The notes under the pieces are model-generated. The model was given only the letters and a program-made list of their open reading frames with translations. It did no database searches and had not been told where the DNA came from. A stretch of DNA of 24,378 nucleotides from JAABRB01 sp041617635 (GTDB taxonomy: Bacteria; Pseudomonadota; Gammaproteobacteria; Burkholderiales; SG8-39), in contig JBFJOO010000068.1 of NCBI GenBank assembly GCA_041617635.1, positions 1-24,378 on the forward strand. Reading direction: 5' to 3'. Below are positions 13,779 to 21,967 of the stretch, piece by piece. The position numbers and the translations under genes are program-made. Each line of letters begins with the position of its first letter. Position 1 is the stretch's first letter.

Positions 13779-15984
13779 ACTGCGGCAGGTCGTCGATGAA
13801 GCGCGCCGGATCGCCGACGATGGGATTCGACGCCTGGATCGGCCGGTCGTCGCGCGCGCAATGGTCCTTGAAGTTCTCGCTGACCGGCCCGAGATCGGTC
13901 TCGCACTTCGCGCAGGCATGCCGCGGCCCACCGGTGCCCGTGTGCACCGCGAGCATGGCGGTCGCGAGGAACTTGCGCTTGCCGCCCGCCTTGCGCGCCG
14001 CGGCCGCCGGACGCTTCGCCCGGGCGAGGCGCTCCTTCCTCATCGTGTCGCGCAGACGCTCGGTCGCCTCGCGATCGGCCGTGCCGTCGCCGCGCAGCGC
14101 CACGCCGTAGACCTCGCGCGCCGTCTGCTCCGTCACGTTCAAGTGCTCGATGTCGGATTCCACCAGCGCCGGATCGCGCTCGATCGGATCGCCGAGGCCG
14201 CCCGCCGCGGACCAGAGCACCGCGTACACGTCGGCCGGGTTCTGGATGAACTCCTCCTGGCGGAGCTGCAGCTCCTCCGGCTCGCCCGTCACCTCGTCGA
14301 TGTCCCCCGGCATCTCGGAGCGCCGCATGCGCGCGGCAATGTCGGTGTTCCGCGTGAAGCGGTAGCGGTTCACCGCGCCGGGATAGCCGCCCATCATGCC
14401 GGTCGACGTCGGCACGGCGTTGCCCGACGAAAGCGTGTCCTGGATCACCTTCTCGGTCCGGTGCGGGATGAAGCACGACTCGGCCGAGAGCCCGCCGCGG
14501 AATTTCCCCGCGCCGCCCGAGTCGATCATCTCCTTGCGGTACAGGAACAGCACCGGGAAGGTCTGCTCGGTGTGCTCGACGTTCGGCAGCTTGCAGATCG
14601 GCGTGCGCGACTGGCCGCCGGTCGAGATGCCGTCCGCGTGCGCAAACGCGCCGATCGCCCCGCCGATCGGGTCGACCAGGATGTAGCCGTACTTCTCCCC
14701 CCACTGGTCGATGCCGCGGAAGAGCGTCGCGGGCCACTGGCTCGTGCCGCCGATGCACATGATGTCGCCGCGCATCTCCGGGTCCGCGTGAATCATCTTG
14801 GACAGCACGTTGTACGCGGGGTAGAGCGAGATCTCCATGCACTGCACCGGCGCGGTCGACACCGACGCAGGGAAATCGGCGCAGTTCAGCGTGCCCGGCG
14901 TCGGATTGAAGTCGACGTGCCGCAGCGCGCCGCCGACGGCGTAGTACTGATCCCAGCACAGGAGCTCGTTCAGCGCGACCATGATCGCGCCGCGCCAGCC
15001 CGAGTAGGTGGCGTTGATCGCGCCGGTCTGCGGCGCAGTCCCCTCGTTCTCGAACACGAGCTTCTTGCCCTGCTTGCGCAGCGTGATCATGACCCGGTGC
15101 GTCCTGCGGTCGCCCGGTCCGGCGCATTCGATATAGGTGCGATCGCGCCACACGCCATCCGGCAGGCGCGCCATCTTGTCCAGAAAGGCACGCTCGCCGT
15201 CGTCGATGATCTTCTTCATCACGCCCTTGACGGTGTCGGCGCCGTAGCGGTGGATGAGGGCGAGAATCCGGCCGCGGCCGGTGATGTTCCCGGCCAGCTG
15301 GGCGCGGAAGTCGAGCGCCACCGCCGGGGGATTGCGCGAGGAGCGCAGGTAGAGATCCTCGATATCGCGCCGCACCTCGTCTTTCTCGACGATCTTCGTG
15401 GGCGGGATCAGGATGCCCTCGTCGAAGGCATCGCGCGCGCTCGGGCAGAAGCTCCCGGGCGTGATGCCGCCGATGTCGTACTGGTGCAGGCAGTTCGTGA
15501 CCCAGCAGAAGAGTTCGCCCTTCCAGAACACCGGGGCGATCATCATGACGTCCATCTGGTGCGCGGCTCCGACCCACGGGTCGTTCGCGATGAACATGTC
15601 GCCTTCGTGGATGCCCGGATTCTCGACGCGATTCTCCAGGATCCATTTCACCTGCGTATCGGTCACGCCGGACATGTACTGCATGTAGGGCCCGAAGAAC
15701 ACGAACTCGGCGTCCTCGGTGAGGATCGACGGGTTGAGGTCGAGCGCGTACATCGCCACCGGCGAGCCCGACAGCCGCTGGATCGTGGAGCCGTGCTCCT
15801 CGTTGACGTTCCACAGCGCGTGGCGGATGACCTCGAAGGTGACCGGGTCGATCTTCTTCTGCCACTTGCGGTGCATCTTCAGCTTGGGCGAGATGCGCAG
15901 CTTCTTCGGCGGGACATAGCCGGTGCGGCGCCCGTCGAAGAGCTCGGGAGCGAGCTCGGAAAGTTTCTTCAGCGGAGCGTTCAT
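13678..15984 (-). CDS. HyuB/oxoprolinase-B subunit with fused acetone-carboxylase-gamma-like domain
   Basis: A 768-residue protein. Residues about 45-600 are the hydantoinase B/acetone carboxylase alpha domain (DPVTFEVIRHALWNVNEEHG, then GDMFIANDPWVGAAHQMD and MIDSGGAGKFRGGL). This partner of HyuA hydrolyses hydantoin-type rings or carboxylates ketones with ATP. A Lys/Arg/Ala-rich linker (about 640-670) leads to a C-terminal domain with C691-x2-C694 and C741-x2-C744 (RQFYCPGCGALIENEI). This resembles the end of acetone carboxylase gamma (EYFCPECG followed by DVEAPTPWYP). The ATG at 15984 has GAGAGG 7 bases upstream. The fusion makes an ATP-dependent carboxylase more likely than a simple hydantoinase. 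It is separated from hyuA by 163 bases holding a double-hairpin repeat, and its 3' end overlaps a convergent TetR gene. Confidence 0.88.
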   Translation of the reverse strand: MNAPLKKLSELAPELFDGRRTGYVPPKKLRISPKLKMHRKWQKKIDPVTFEVIRHALWNVNEEHGSTIQRLSGSPVAMYALDLNPSILTEDAEFVFFGPYMQYMSGVTDTQVKWILENRVENPGIHEGDMFIANDPWVGAAHQMDVMMIAPVFWKGELFCWVTNCLHQYDIGGITPGSFCPSARDAFDEGILIPPTKIVEKDEVRRDIEDLYLRSSRNPPAVALDFRAQLAGNITGRGRILALIHRYGADTVKGVMKKIIDDGERAFLDKMARLPDGVWRDRTYIECAGPGDRRTHRVMITLRKQGKKLVFENEGTAPQTGAINATYSGWRGAIMVALNELLCWDQYYAVGGALRHVDFNPTPGTLNCADFPASVSTAPVQCMEISLYPAYNVLSKMIHADPEMRGDIMCIGGTSQWPATLFRGIDQWGEKYGYILVDPIGGAIGAFAHADGISTGGQSRTPICKLPNVEHTEQTFPVLFLYRKEMIDSGGAGKFRGGLSAESCFIPHRTEKVIQDTLSSGNAVPTSTGMMGGYPGAVNRYRFTRNTDIAARMRRSEMPGDIDEVTGEPEELQLRQEEFIQNPADVYAVLWSAAGGLGDPIERDPALVESDIEHLNVTEQTAREVYGVALRGDGTADREATERLRDTMRKERLARAKRPAAAARKAGGKRKFLATAMLAVHTGTGGPRHACAKCETDLGPVSENFKDHCARDDRPIQASNPIVGDPARFIDDLPQFRQFYCPGCGALIENEIATSTEPLLRDVELRLK

Positions 15985-16037
15985 ATGAGAACCTCTCGGA
16001 AATTACAGCCTTGCCACTTCATGCGAAAAACGGGCGC

Positions 16038-16108
16038 ACGAACAAGGGGGGGCTCCCCCTTGTATATCCCCGTACGAACAAGGGGCAAGCCCCTTGCAAA
16101 TCCCCTCG
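16038..16108 (-). repeat. 71-bp double-hairpin repeat, copy 2
   Basis: The reverse complement of this stretch matches 10397-10468 with only a few changes (ATATACG versus ATTTGCA, and TCCTCCCC versus CCCCCCC). Both hairpin sub-units, with AAGGGG/CCCCTT stems and the TTGTTCGTACGGGGATATAC junction, are kept. It lies between hyuA and hyuB, and reads in the direction of their transcription, just as copy 1 reads with lutA-lutB. Confidence 0.85.
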
Positions 16109-16147
16109 TTTGCGACGGCAGTCGCACTTGAGGATGAGCCGAATTCC

Positions 16148-18253
16148 TCATCTACCGAACGTCATTTCGAAATTGCCGTGGCCATCCACGCGCAGGCGGC
16201 GTCCGGGGTGCACGACCACCGTGGTGTCGGCGGTCTCCACGATCGCCGGCCCGCTCACGCGGTTGCCCGGCGCGAGCCGCTCGCCGTCGTAGACGGGTGT
16301 CTTGCGCTTGCGCTTGAGATCCGACCAGTATATCTCCCGCGGCTTGCGCGCCGCCTCGCGTGGGATCTTCGCGGATAGCTTCTTCGCCTTGACGAGCTTC
16401 GGGCGCGGCGTGAGCGCCCGGGCGCGGAGGCGAAACGTGACGATCTCGAGCTGCGCGCCGGGAAGGGCTGCGCCGCGGCCGTAGAGCTGCTCGTAGCGGG
16501 CGACGAAGTCGGCGCGCAGCTTGGCCTCGTAGTTCGCCGCGAGCCTGTTGCCCGCGACCGGCACTTCGACCTCGTGGATCTGGCCTTTGTGCCGGACGTC
16601 CAGCGAGAACTCGAAGGTCTGATGGCTCCGCGCGATGCCCTCTTCGCTCATGCGCTTGCGGGCCTCGGTCTCGAGCGTCGTGAAATTGCCGTTGATGCGC
16701 GTGTGCGGCACGGGTGTCGGCATGATCTCCGTGTGCTCGTAGATGTGCAGCACGTCGGCCGCCGCGGCGCCGAACGCGCACCAGGTCGACGCGACCTCGC
16801 GCTGCGGGATGATCACCTTCTTGATGCCGAGCTCTTTCGCGAAGACGCCCGCGTGAGCCGGGCCGGCGCCGCCGAACGCATAGAGGACGAAGTCGCGCGG
16901 ATCGAAGCCCTTCTCGACGGTCACCTTGCGGATGATGTCGGCCATCTGCAGCTCGACGATCCGGCAGATGCCCGCCGCGCACTCGGTGACGTCCATCCCG
17001 AGCTGCTTCGCGACCGCGCCCACGGCGGCGAGCGCCGCTGCGCGGTCGAGCTTCATCCGGCCGCCCGCGAAGTCGTCCGGATCGAGATAGCCGAGGACGA
17101 GCTGCGCGTCGGTGACGGTCGGGATCTCGCCGCCGCGCTGGTAGCAGACCGGACCCGGGAAGGCGCCGGCGCTGTCCGGGCCGACGGTCATGGTCCCTGC
17201 GGTGGGATTGACGCGCACCAGGCTGCCGCCGCCCGAGCCGATCGCCTGCAGGTCAACCTTCGGGAGGAAGTACTCGTACTGGTCGGTGTTGCTGATGAAC
17301 GAGTAGGCGGGCTTGCCGTCGTAGATGATCGACACGTCGAACGACGTCCCGCCCATGTCGGTCGTGATGATGTGCTTGTCGCCCATCGCCTCGCCGAGAA
17401 AGCTCGACGCCGTGACGCCCGCTACCGGCCCCGAGTCGAGCGTGAGGAGCGGCGCCGCCTGCGCGCGCGCGACCGAGATCGTCCCGCCGCCGCACTGCGT
17501 GATCTGCAGGCCGTGCTTGTAACCGAGCTTGCGGAGCGCGCTCTCGAGCCGCGCCACGTAGCCGGCCATGACCGGGCCGAGATAAGCGTTCAGCGCGGTC
17601 GCGGTGACCCGCTCGTACTCGCCCCACCGGGGCGCGATCTCCACGGAGCACGTCACGTAAACGTCCGGGGCGATCGCCCTGACCATCTCCGCCACGCGCC
17701 GCTCGTGGCGCGAGTTGCGGAACGACCACAGGAAGCAGATCGCGATCGCATCCACGCCGAGCTCGACCAGCTCGCGGATCGCGCGCTCGGCTTCCGCCTC
17801 GTTCAGCGGGACCACGACCTCGTCGAAGCAGTCGACCCTTTCGGACACGCCGCGGATGAGCCGCTTCGGCACGATCGGCGAGGGCTTCTGGGTCTCGGGA
17901 AAGTGCACCACCTTGCGGATGTCGCGCCCGGTATAGCCGCGCGAGCCGCGCATGATGTGGATCGCGTCCTCGTGGCCCTTGGTCGTGATGAGACCGACCT
18001 TGGCGCCGCGCTTCTGGATGATGGTGTTGGTGCCGACCGTGGTGCCGTGCGACAGAAACCTGATCTGGCGGCAGAAGGCCCCGAGCTCGAGCCCGAGCTC
18101 CTCGGCGCCGACCCGCAGGGCGTGCAGCATCCCCTCGGCGAAGTCCTTCGGCGTCGACGGAACCTTCGTTGAGAACATCTTGCCGCGGTCGTCGACGATC
18201 ACGCAGTCGGTGAACGTCCCGCCGATGTCGATCCCGACGAGATACTGAGACAC
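16148..18253 (-). CDS. HyuA/oxoprolinase-A family ATP-dependent subunit
   Basis: A 701-residue ATP-binding subunit of the hydantoinase A/acetone carboxylase beta family. The acetate/sugar kinase-like signatures are present: phosphate-1 loop GIDIGGTFTD (7-16), phosphate-2 TTDMGGTSFDVSI (about 296-308), and the adenosine motif FGGAGPAHAG (about 464-473). It phosphorylates a substrate carbonyl or bicarbonate so that HyuB can hydrolyse or carboxylate it. The length fits AcxA (about 717) and HyuA (about 690). The start is GTG at 18253 with an excellent AGGAGG six bases upstream. It lies between the cupin gene (88-base gap) and hyuB on the same strand. A TACAAT at 18298-18293 could be a -10 of an internal promoter, but I see no good -35. 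The substrate is unknown. Confidence 0.92.
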   Translation of the reverse strand: MSQYLVGIDIGGTFTDCVIVDDRGKMFSTKVPSTPKDFAEGMLHALRVGAEELGLELGAFCRQIRFLSHGTTVGTNTIIQKRGAKVGLITTKGHEDAIHIMRGSRGYTGRDIRKVVHFPETQKPSPIVPKRLIRGVSERVDCFDEVVVPLNEAEAERAIRELVELGVDAIAICFLWSFRNSRHERRVAEMVRAIAPDVYVTCSVEIAPRWGEYERVTATALNAYLGPVMAGYVARLESALRKLGYKHGLQITQCGGGTISVARAQAAPLLTLDSGPVAGVTASSFLGEAMGDKHIITTDMGGTSFDVSIIYDGKPAYSFISNTDQYEYFLPKVDLQAIGSGGGSLVRVNPTAGTMTVGPDSAGAFPGPVCYQRGGEIPTVTDAQLVLGYLDPDDFAGGRMKLDRAAALAAVGAVAKQLGMDVTECAAGICRIVELQMADIIRKVTVEKGFDPRDFVLYAFGGAGPAHAGVFAKELGIKKVIIPQREVASTWCAFGAAAADVLHIYEHTEIMPTPVPHTRINGNFTTLETEARKRMSEEGIARSHQTFEFSLDVRHKGQIHEVEVPVAGNRLAANYEAKLRADFVARYEQLYGRGAALPGAQLEIVTFRLRARALTPRPKLVKAKKLSAKIPREAARKPREIYWSDLKRKRKTPVYDGERLAPGNRVSGPAIVETADTTVVVHPGRRLRVDGHGNFEMTFGR

Positions 18254-18341
18254 TTTGCCCTCCTGGCCCGGCTCTTATTTATCGGTTGCTAAATTGTACC
18301 GCGGACGGCGCCTCGCCGCTCGACGCGTCCGGGTAGAGTGA

Positions 18342-18914
18342 TCAGGCTTGCTTGGCGGTCCTCTCCCGCTTCCATTGCTCGCAGCGCTGCATCGCCTCCG
18401 GGGTGAACTCGGCCTGCGGCTCGTTGCCCCCGATCACGAACATCAGGATGTGCTCCCGGTCCGGCTCGTCGTAGGTGACGTTCATGAAGCGGCGGGCCAC
18501 GCCCACCGGGAACGAGATGACGTCGTACGGGTCCAGATCGACGCCCTCGATCGCATCGCCCTCGTTCCACTCGCAGCGCCAGCGGCCGGTCATCGGGATG
18601 AAAGTCTCGTTCGTGTCGTGGTTGTGCATCAGCGGCCCCTTGCCGGGCAGCGCCTTGCAGTAGCCGAGGTTGAACCCCTCCGCGATCGGGATGGCCGGCA
18701 TGGCCGACGCGTCGTCGCCCACCGGCGAGGTGGTGGCCTCGTTCTGCTTCTCCGCCGGGGGCTGGAACCCGATCACCGCGAAGAGCGTCCGCCGGCACTC
18801 GGGCACGTCGCTGTCGGGCAGCCCGCCGTCCGAGCCCTTGAGATCCTTGAAGCGCGCGACCCGCTTCATCATCTCCTCGCGCGTCCACACGCGCACGTCT
18901 TTCCAGTCGCTCAT
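18342..18914 (-). CDS. Cupin-domain protein
   Basis: A 190-residue soluble protein with one cupin barrel. The metal-type motif GPLMHNHDTNETFIPMTGRW supplies two His and one Glu (the HxH(x)4E pattern of cupin motif 1), and the second half has DVISFPVGVARRFMNV (motif 2). Such cupins act as dioxygenases, isomerases or decarboxylases, or as sensors. The ATG at 18914 has GGAGG five bases upstream, a strong signal. It lies 88 bases upstream of hyuA and 180 bases downstream of the Mo-hydroxylase large subunit, all on the same strand. The 180-base gap contains no gene or convincing hairpin. A role in processing the hydroxylated product, or in holding a metal cofactor, is a guess from position. Confidence 0.85.
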   Translation of the reverse strand: MSDWKDVRVWTREEMMKRVARFKDLKGSDGGLPDSDVPECRRTLFAVIGFQPPAEKQNEATTSPVGDDASAMPAIPIAEGFNLGYCKALPGKGPLMHNHDTNETFIPMTGRWRCEWNEGDAIEGVDLDPYDVISFPVGVARRFMNVTYDEPDREHILMFVIGGNEPQAEFTPEAMQRCEQWKRERTAKQA

Positions 18915-19094
18915 CGTTGCCTCCAAAGCAAACCTAGTTTAGGCGGGGCAGTGACCATGTCCGTCCGGCGCCTACGGCCGCAAACGCCCTCCTGCGGGGA
19001 CCCGCTCGACGGCTTGCCTTGCGGCACCATGAGCCCGGCGCGGATCGGCTTGCCCCAGCGTCGTGTAGCGCTTGCCCTACGAAATCGCACTAGC

Positions 19095-21473
19095 CTAAAG
19101 CTTTCCGAGCGCGCGCAGCACGACTTCCGGCGTGGAAGGCTGCGCGTTCACCTTGGCCTCGAGCGGGGCGAGGGCGTCGTTGATGGCGTTGAGGATCACC
19201 GCCGGCGCGCCGCCGGTGCCCGCCTCGCCGGCGCCCTTCGCGCCGAGCGCGGAAGTGCGCGTGAGCGTCTCCACGTGACCGACGATCATCTCGGGCATCT
19301 CGACCGCCATCGGGACGAGGTAATCGGCCATGGTGGTGGTGAGCAGCTGTCCGCGCTCGTCGTAGATGCAGTGCTCGTAGAGCGCGCCGCCGATGCCCTG
19401 GACGATGCCGCCGTAGACCTGCTCGTCGACGAGCTTGGGATTGATCGCGCGACCGCAGTCCTCCACGCACCAGTGCTTGAGGAGCTTCACGAACCCGGTG
19501 TCGGTGTCGACCTCGAGGTACGAGCCCTGCACGCCGTTGGTGAAGACGAACGCGTAGTCCTTGACCCGGTAATGGCGCGTGACGACGAGCTCGGGCTGCA
19601 CGCTGTCCGGCAGTTCGGACGTGCGGTAGTAGACGATCCGCGTCAGCTCGTAGAGCGGCATGACCTGCTCGGACGTGCCGCGCCGGACGATCTTGCTCTC
19701 GACGAGGTCGAGCTCCACGGGTTTCATCTTGAGCAGGTGACCCGCGATCTCGAGGACCCGGCGCTTGAGCTCGATGCCCGCCTGCAGCACCGCTTCGCCG
19801 CCGATGCCCGTCGCGCGCGAGGCCCACGTGCCGCCGCCGTACGGCGTCTTGTCGGTGTCGCCGGTGTGCATGCGCACGCAGGCGAGCGTCACGCCCACCG
19901 CCGTCGCGGCGATCTGCGTGAGCACCGCTTCGAGGCCCTGGCCCTGCTCGGTGACGCCGGTGAGGCAATGCAGGCCGGCGGCCGCATCGAGCCGCAGCGT
20001 GCAGCCGTCCTGCGCCGCGATGCGCGCGCCGCCGACGCCGTAGAACATCGGGCTCGGGTTGGTCACCTCGACCATCGAGGCGAGCCCGATGCCGCGGTAG
20101 ATCCCCTTCTTGCGGAGCTCGGCCTGCTCGGCGCGCAGCTTGTCGTAGTCCATCAGCTTGAGCAGCTTCGCGAGCGCGGCCTGGTGCGAGAGCCCCTCGA
20201 AGCGCATGCCCGAGGCCGACTTGCACGGGTAGCCGTCGTCCGGCAGCAGATTGCGGCGCCGGATCTCGGCCTTGTCCATGCCGATCTTCGCCGCGGCGAG
20301 GTCGACGAGACCCTCGCCGACCACGACGGCGATCGGGTGGCCGACCGCGCGGTACTGGCACATCATCGCCTTGTTCTGGAATACGACCCGGCCGCGCGCG
20401 CGGTACTGCGGAATCTTGTAGGGCGCGCCGGTGAGGTTGAGGATCTGGTTGCACTCGATGCCCGACGAGCGGGGAAACATCGAGAACGGCCCGACTCCGG
20501 TGAGGTCGTCGATCTCGAGCGCGAGGATCTTGCCTTCCTTGTCGACCGCGAGGCGGCCCGTGACGCGATGGTCGCGCGCATGGATATCCGCGGAGAACGA
20601 CTCCTGCCGGTCGGCGATGAACTTGATCGGGCGGCCGAGGATCTTGGCGGCCGCGCAGGTCGCCATCTCGTCGCCGTAGGTGTGCACCTTGATGCCGAAG
20701 GAGCCGCCGACGTCCTTGCAGACGACGCGCACCTTGTGCTCCTGCACCTGCAGCCGGCTCGCGAGCGTGCCCTGCAGCATGTGCGGCGACTGGCCGGAGT
20801 AGTGCACGGTGAGCGTTTCCTCGGACTTGCTGTAATCGGCGATCAGCGCGCGCGGCTCGAGCGTGACGCCGGTGTGCCGGCCGAAGTGGAACGTCTCCTC
20901 GACCACCGCATGCGCCGCGGCGAACGCCTCGTCCACGGCGCCGGTGTCGACCTTGCGCTCCCAGCAGAGGTTGTTCCCGAAGTCGGCATGGATCACCGGC
21001 TCGCCCGGCTCGAGCGCGCGCTCCATGTCGAGCGCGGCCGGCAGCTCCTCCCATTCGACCTCGATCGCCTCGACGGCGTCTTCTGCCTGGGCACGACTCT
21101 CGGCGACGACCATCGCGACTGGCTCGCCCTGCCAGCGGGCCACGTCCGGGGGCATCGGGTGCTGGGGCGGCGAGCGCATGCCCTGCAGGTGGACCAGCAC
21201 ACCCACGTACGGCTTGCAGACCTCGGCGATGTCCTTGCCGGTGAGCACGCGCACGACGCCGGGCGATCGCGCCGCCTTGGCGGTGTCGATCTTCACGATG
21301 CGCGCGTGGGCGTGCGGCGAGCGCAGGAACGCCGCGTGCAGCATGCGGGCGAGCTCGATGTCGTCCACGAAAGTGCCGCGACCCTGCGTGAGCCGGTTGA
21401 GGTTGGGGCGCGGGATGCTGCGCCCGATGTAGCTGTTCGGTGCGTCGAAGACGCTGATGACAGGATCGGTCAC
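19095..21473 (-). CDS. Xanthine-dehydrogenase-family Mo hydroxylase, large (molybdenum) subunit
   Basis: A 792-residue catalytic subunit binding a molybdopterin-cytosine-dinucleotide-type cofactor. The aldehyde oxidase/xanthine dehydrogenase domain starts at SYIGRSIPRPNLNRLTQGRG. DVGGSFGIK (255-262) and EQGQGLEAV are Mo-cofactor motifs, and GAGEAGTGG holds the conserved catalytic Glu (E750). Form II CO-dehydrogenase-like proteins have AYRGAGR; here the site reads QYRAVGHP (373-380). It is therefore not a CO dehydrogenase of form I (AYxCSFR), and its pocket differs from the usual form II. The GTG start at 21473 overlaps the small-subunit stop by four bases (GTGA), with GGGGGA upstream. These enzymes hydroxylate N-heterocycles or aldehydes with water; the substrate is not deducible. 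Confidence 0.92.
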   Translation of the reverse strand: MTDPVISVFDAPNSYIGRSIPRPNLNRLTQGRGTFVDDIELARMLHAAFLRSPHAHARIVKIDTAKAARSPGVVRVLTGKDIAEVCKPYVGVLVHLQGMRSPPQHPMPPDVARWQGEPVAMVVAESRAQAEDAVEAIEVEWEELPAALDMERALEPGEPVIHADFGNNLCWERKVDTGAVDEAFAAAHAVVEETFHFGRHTGVTLEPRALIADYSKSEETLTVHYSGQSPHMLQGTLASRLQVQEHKVRVVCKDVGGSFGIKVHTYGDEMATCAAAKILGRPIKFIADRQESFSADIHARDHRVTGRLAVDKEGKILALEIDDLTGVGPFSMFPRSSGIECNQILNLTGAPYKIPQYRARGRVVFQNKAMMCQYRAVGHPIAVVVGEGLVDLAAAKIGMDKAEIRRRNLLPDDGYPCKSASGMRFEGLSHQAALAKLLKLMDYDKLRAEQAELRKKGIYRGIGLASMVEVTNPSPMFYGVGGARIAAQDGCTLRLDAAAGLHCLTGVTEQGQGLEAVLTQIAATAVGVTLACVRMHTGDTDKTPYGGGTWASRATGIGGEAVLQAGIELKRRVLEIAGHLLKMKPVELDLVESKIVRRGTSEQVMPLYELTRIVYYRTSELPDSVQPELVVTRHYRVKDYAFVFTNGVQGSYLEVDTDTGFVKLLKHWCVEDCGRAINPKLVDEQVYGGIVQGIGGALYEHCIYDERGQLLTTTMADYLVPMAVEMPEMIVGHVETLTRTSALGAKGAGEAGTGGAPAVILNAINDALAPLEAKVNAQPSTPEVVLRALGKL

Positions 21474-21961
21474 TTGCGTTCCCCCTTCGCGGCGCCTTGC
21501 GCGGCCACTTCGCAGACGGCGTCGACGATCGATTGATAGCCGGTGCATCGGCAGTAGTTCCCCGACAGGTGCTCGCGCACCGCGGCGCGGTCGGCCGGAC
21601 GACCCGTGGCCACGTAATCTGCGGCGGCGAACAGCATCCCCGGGGTGCAGTAGCCGCACTGCAGCGCGTTGTGCTCGATGAACGCGTTCTGCAGCGCAGC
21701 GATCTCGCCGCTCGCGGCAAGGCCCTCGATGGTCTGCACCTCGCAGCCGTCGGCTTGCGCCGCGAGTATGAGGCAGCCGCGCACGATCCGGCCGTTCACC
21801 CGGAGCGTGCAGGCGCCGCAGACGCCATGCTCGCAGCCGACGTGCGTGCCGGTCAGCGCCAGCTCCTGGCGCAGGAAGTCGGCGAGGTTCAGGCGCACCG
21901 GAACCTCCTGGCGAATCTCGTCGCCGTTCACCTTGAGCGTGATTCCGATTCGTTCAGGCAT
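21470..21961 (-). CDS. Mo hydroxylase small subunit, 2x[2Fe-2S] (CoxS/XdhA-like)
   Basis: A 163-residue iron-sulfur subunit carrying electrons from molybdenum to FAD. The N-terminal ferredoxin-like cluster uses C43, C48, C51 and C63 (GCEHGVCGACT and RGC). The C-terminal helical cluster uses C102, C105, C137 and C139 (QCGYCTPG and NYCRCTGY). All eight ligands are present and the length is standard. The ATG at 21961 is 6 bases after the medium-subunit stop at 21968, and its stop overlaps the large-subunit start, so the three are translationally coupled in the order FAD, Fe-S, Mo. Confidence 0.95.
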   Translation of the reverse strand: MPERIGITLKVNGDEIRQEVPVRLNLADFLRQELALTGTHVGCEHGVCGACTLRVNGRIVRGCLILAAQADGCEVQTIEGLAASGEIAALQNAFIEHNALQCGYCTPGMLFAAADYVATGRPADRAAVREHLSGNYCRCTGYQSIVDAVCEVAAQGAAKGERK

Positions 21962-21967
21962 GGCCGG

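Noticed and set aside
13636..16131. 831-codon plus-strand frame opposite hyuB
   Set aside because: Low-complexity antisense shadow. The minus strand has a complete HyuB with ribosome site and conserved motifs.
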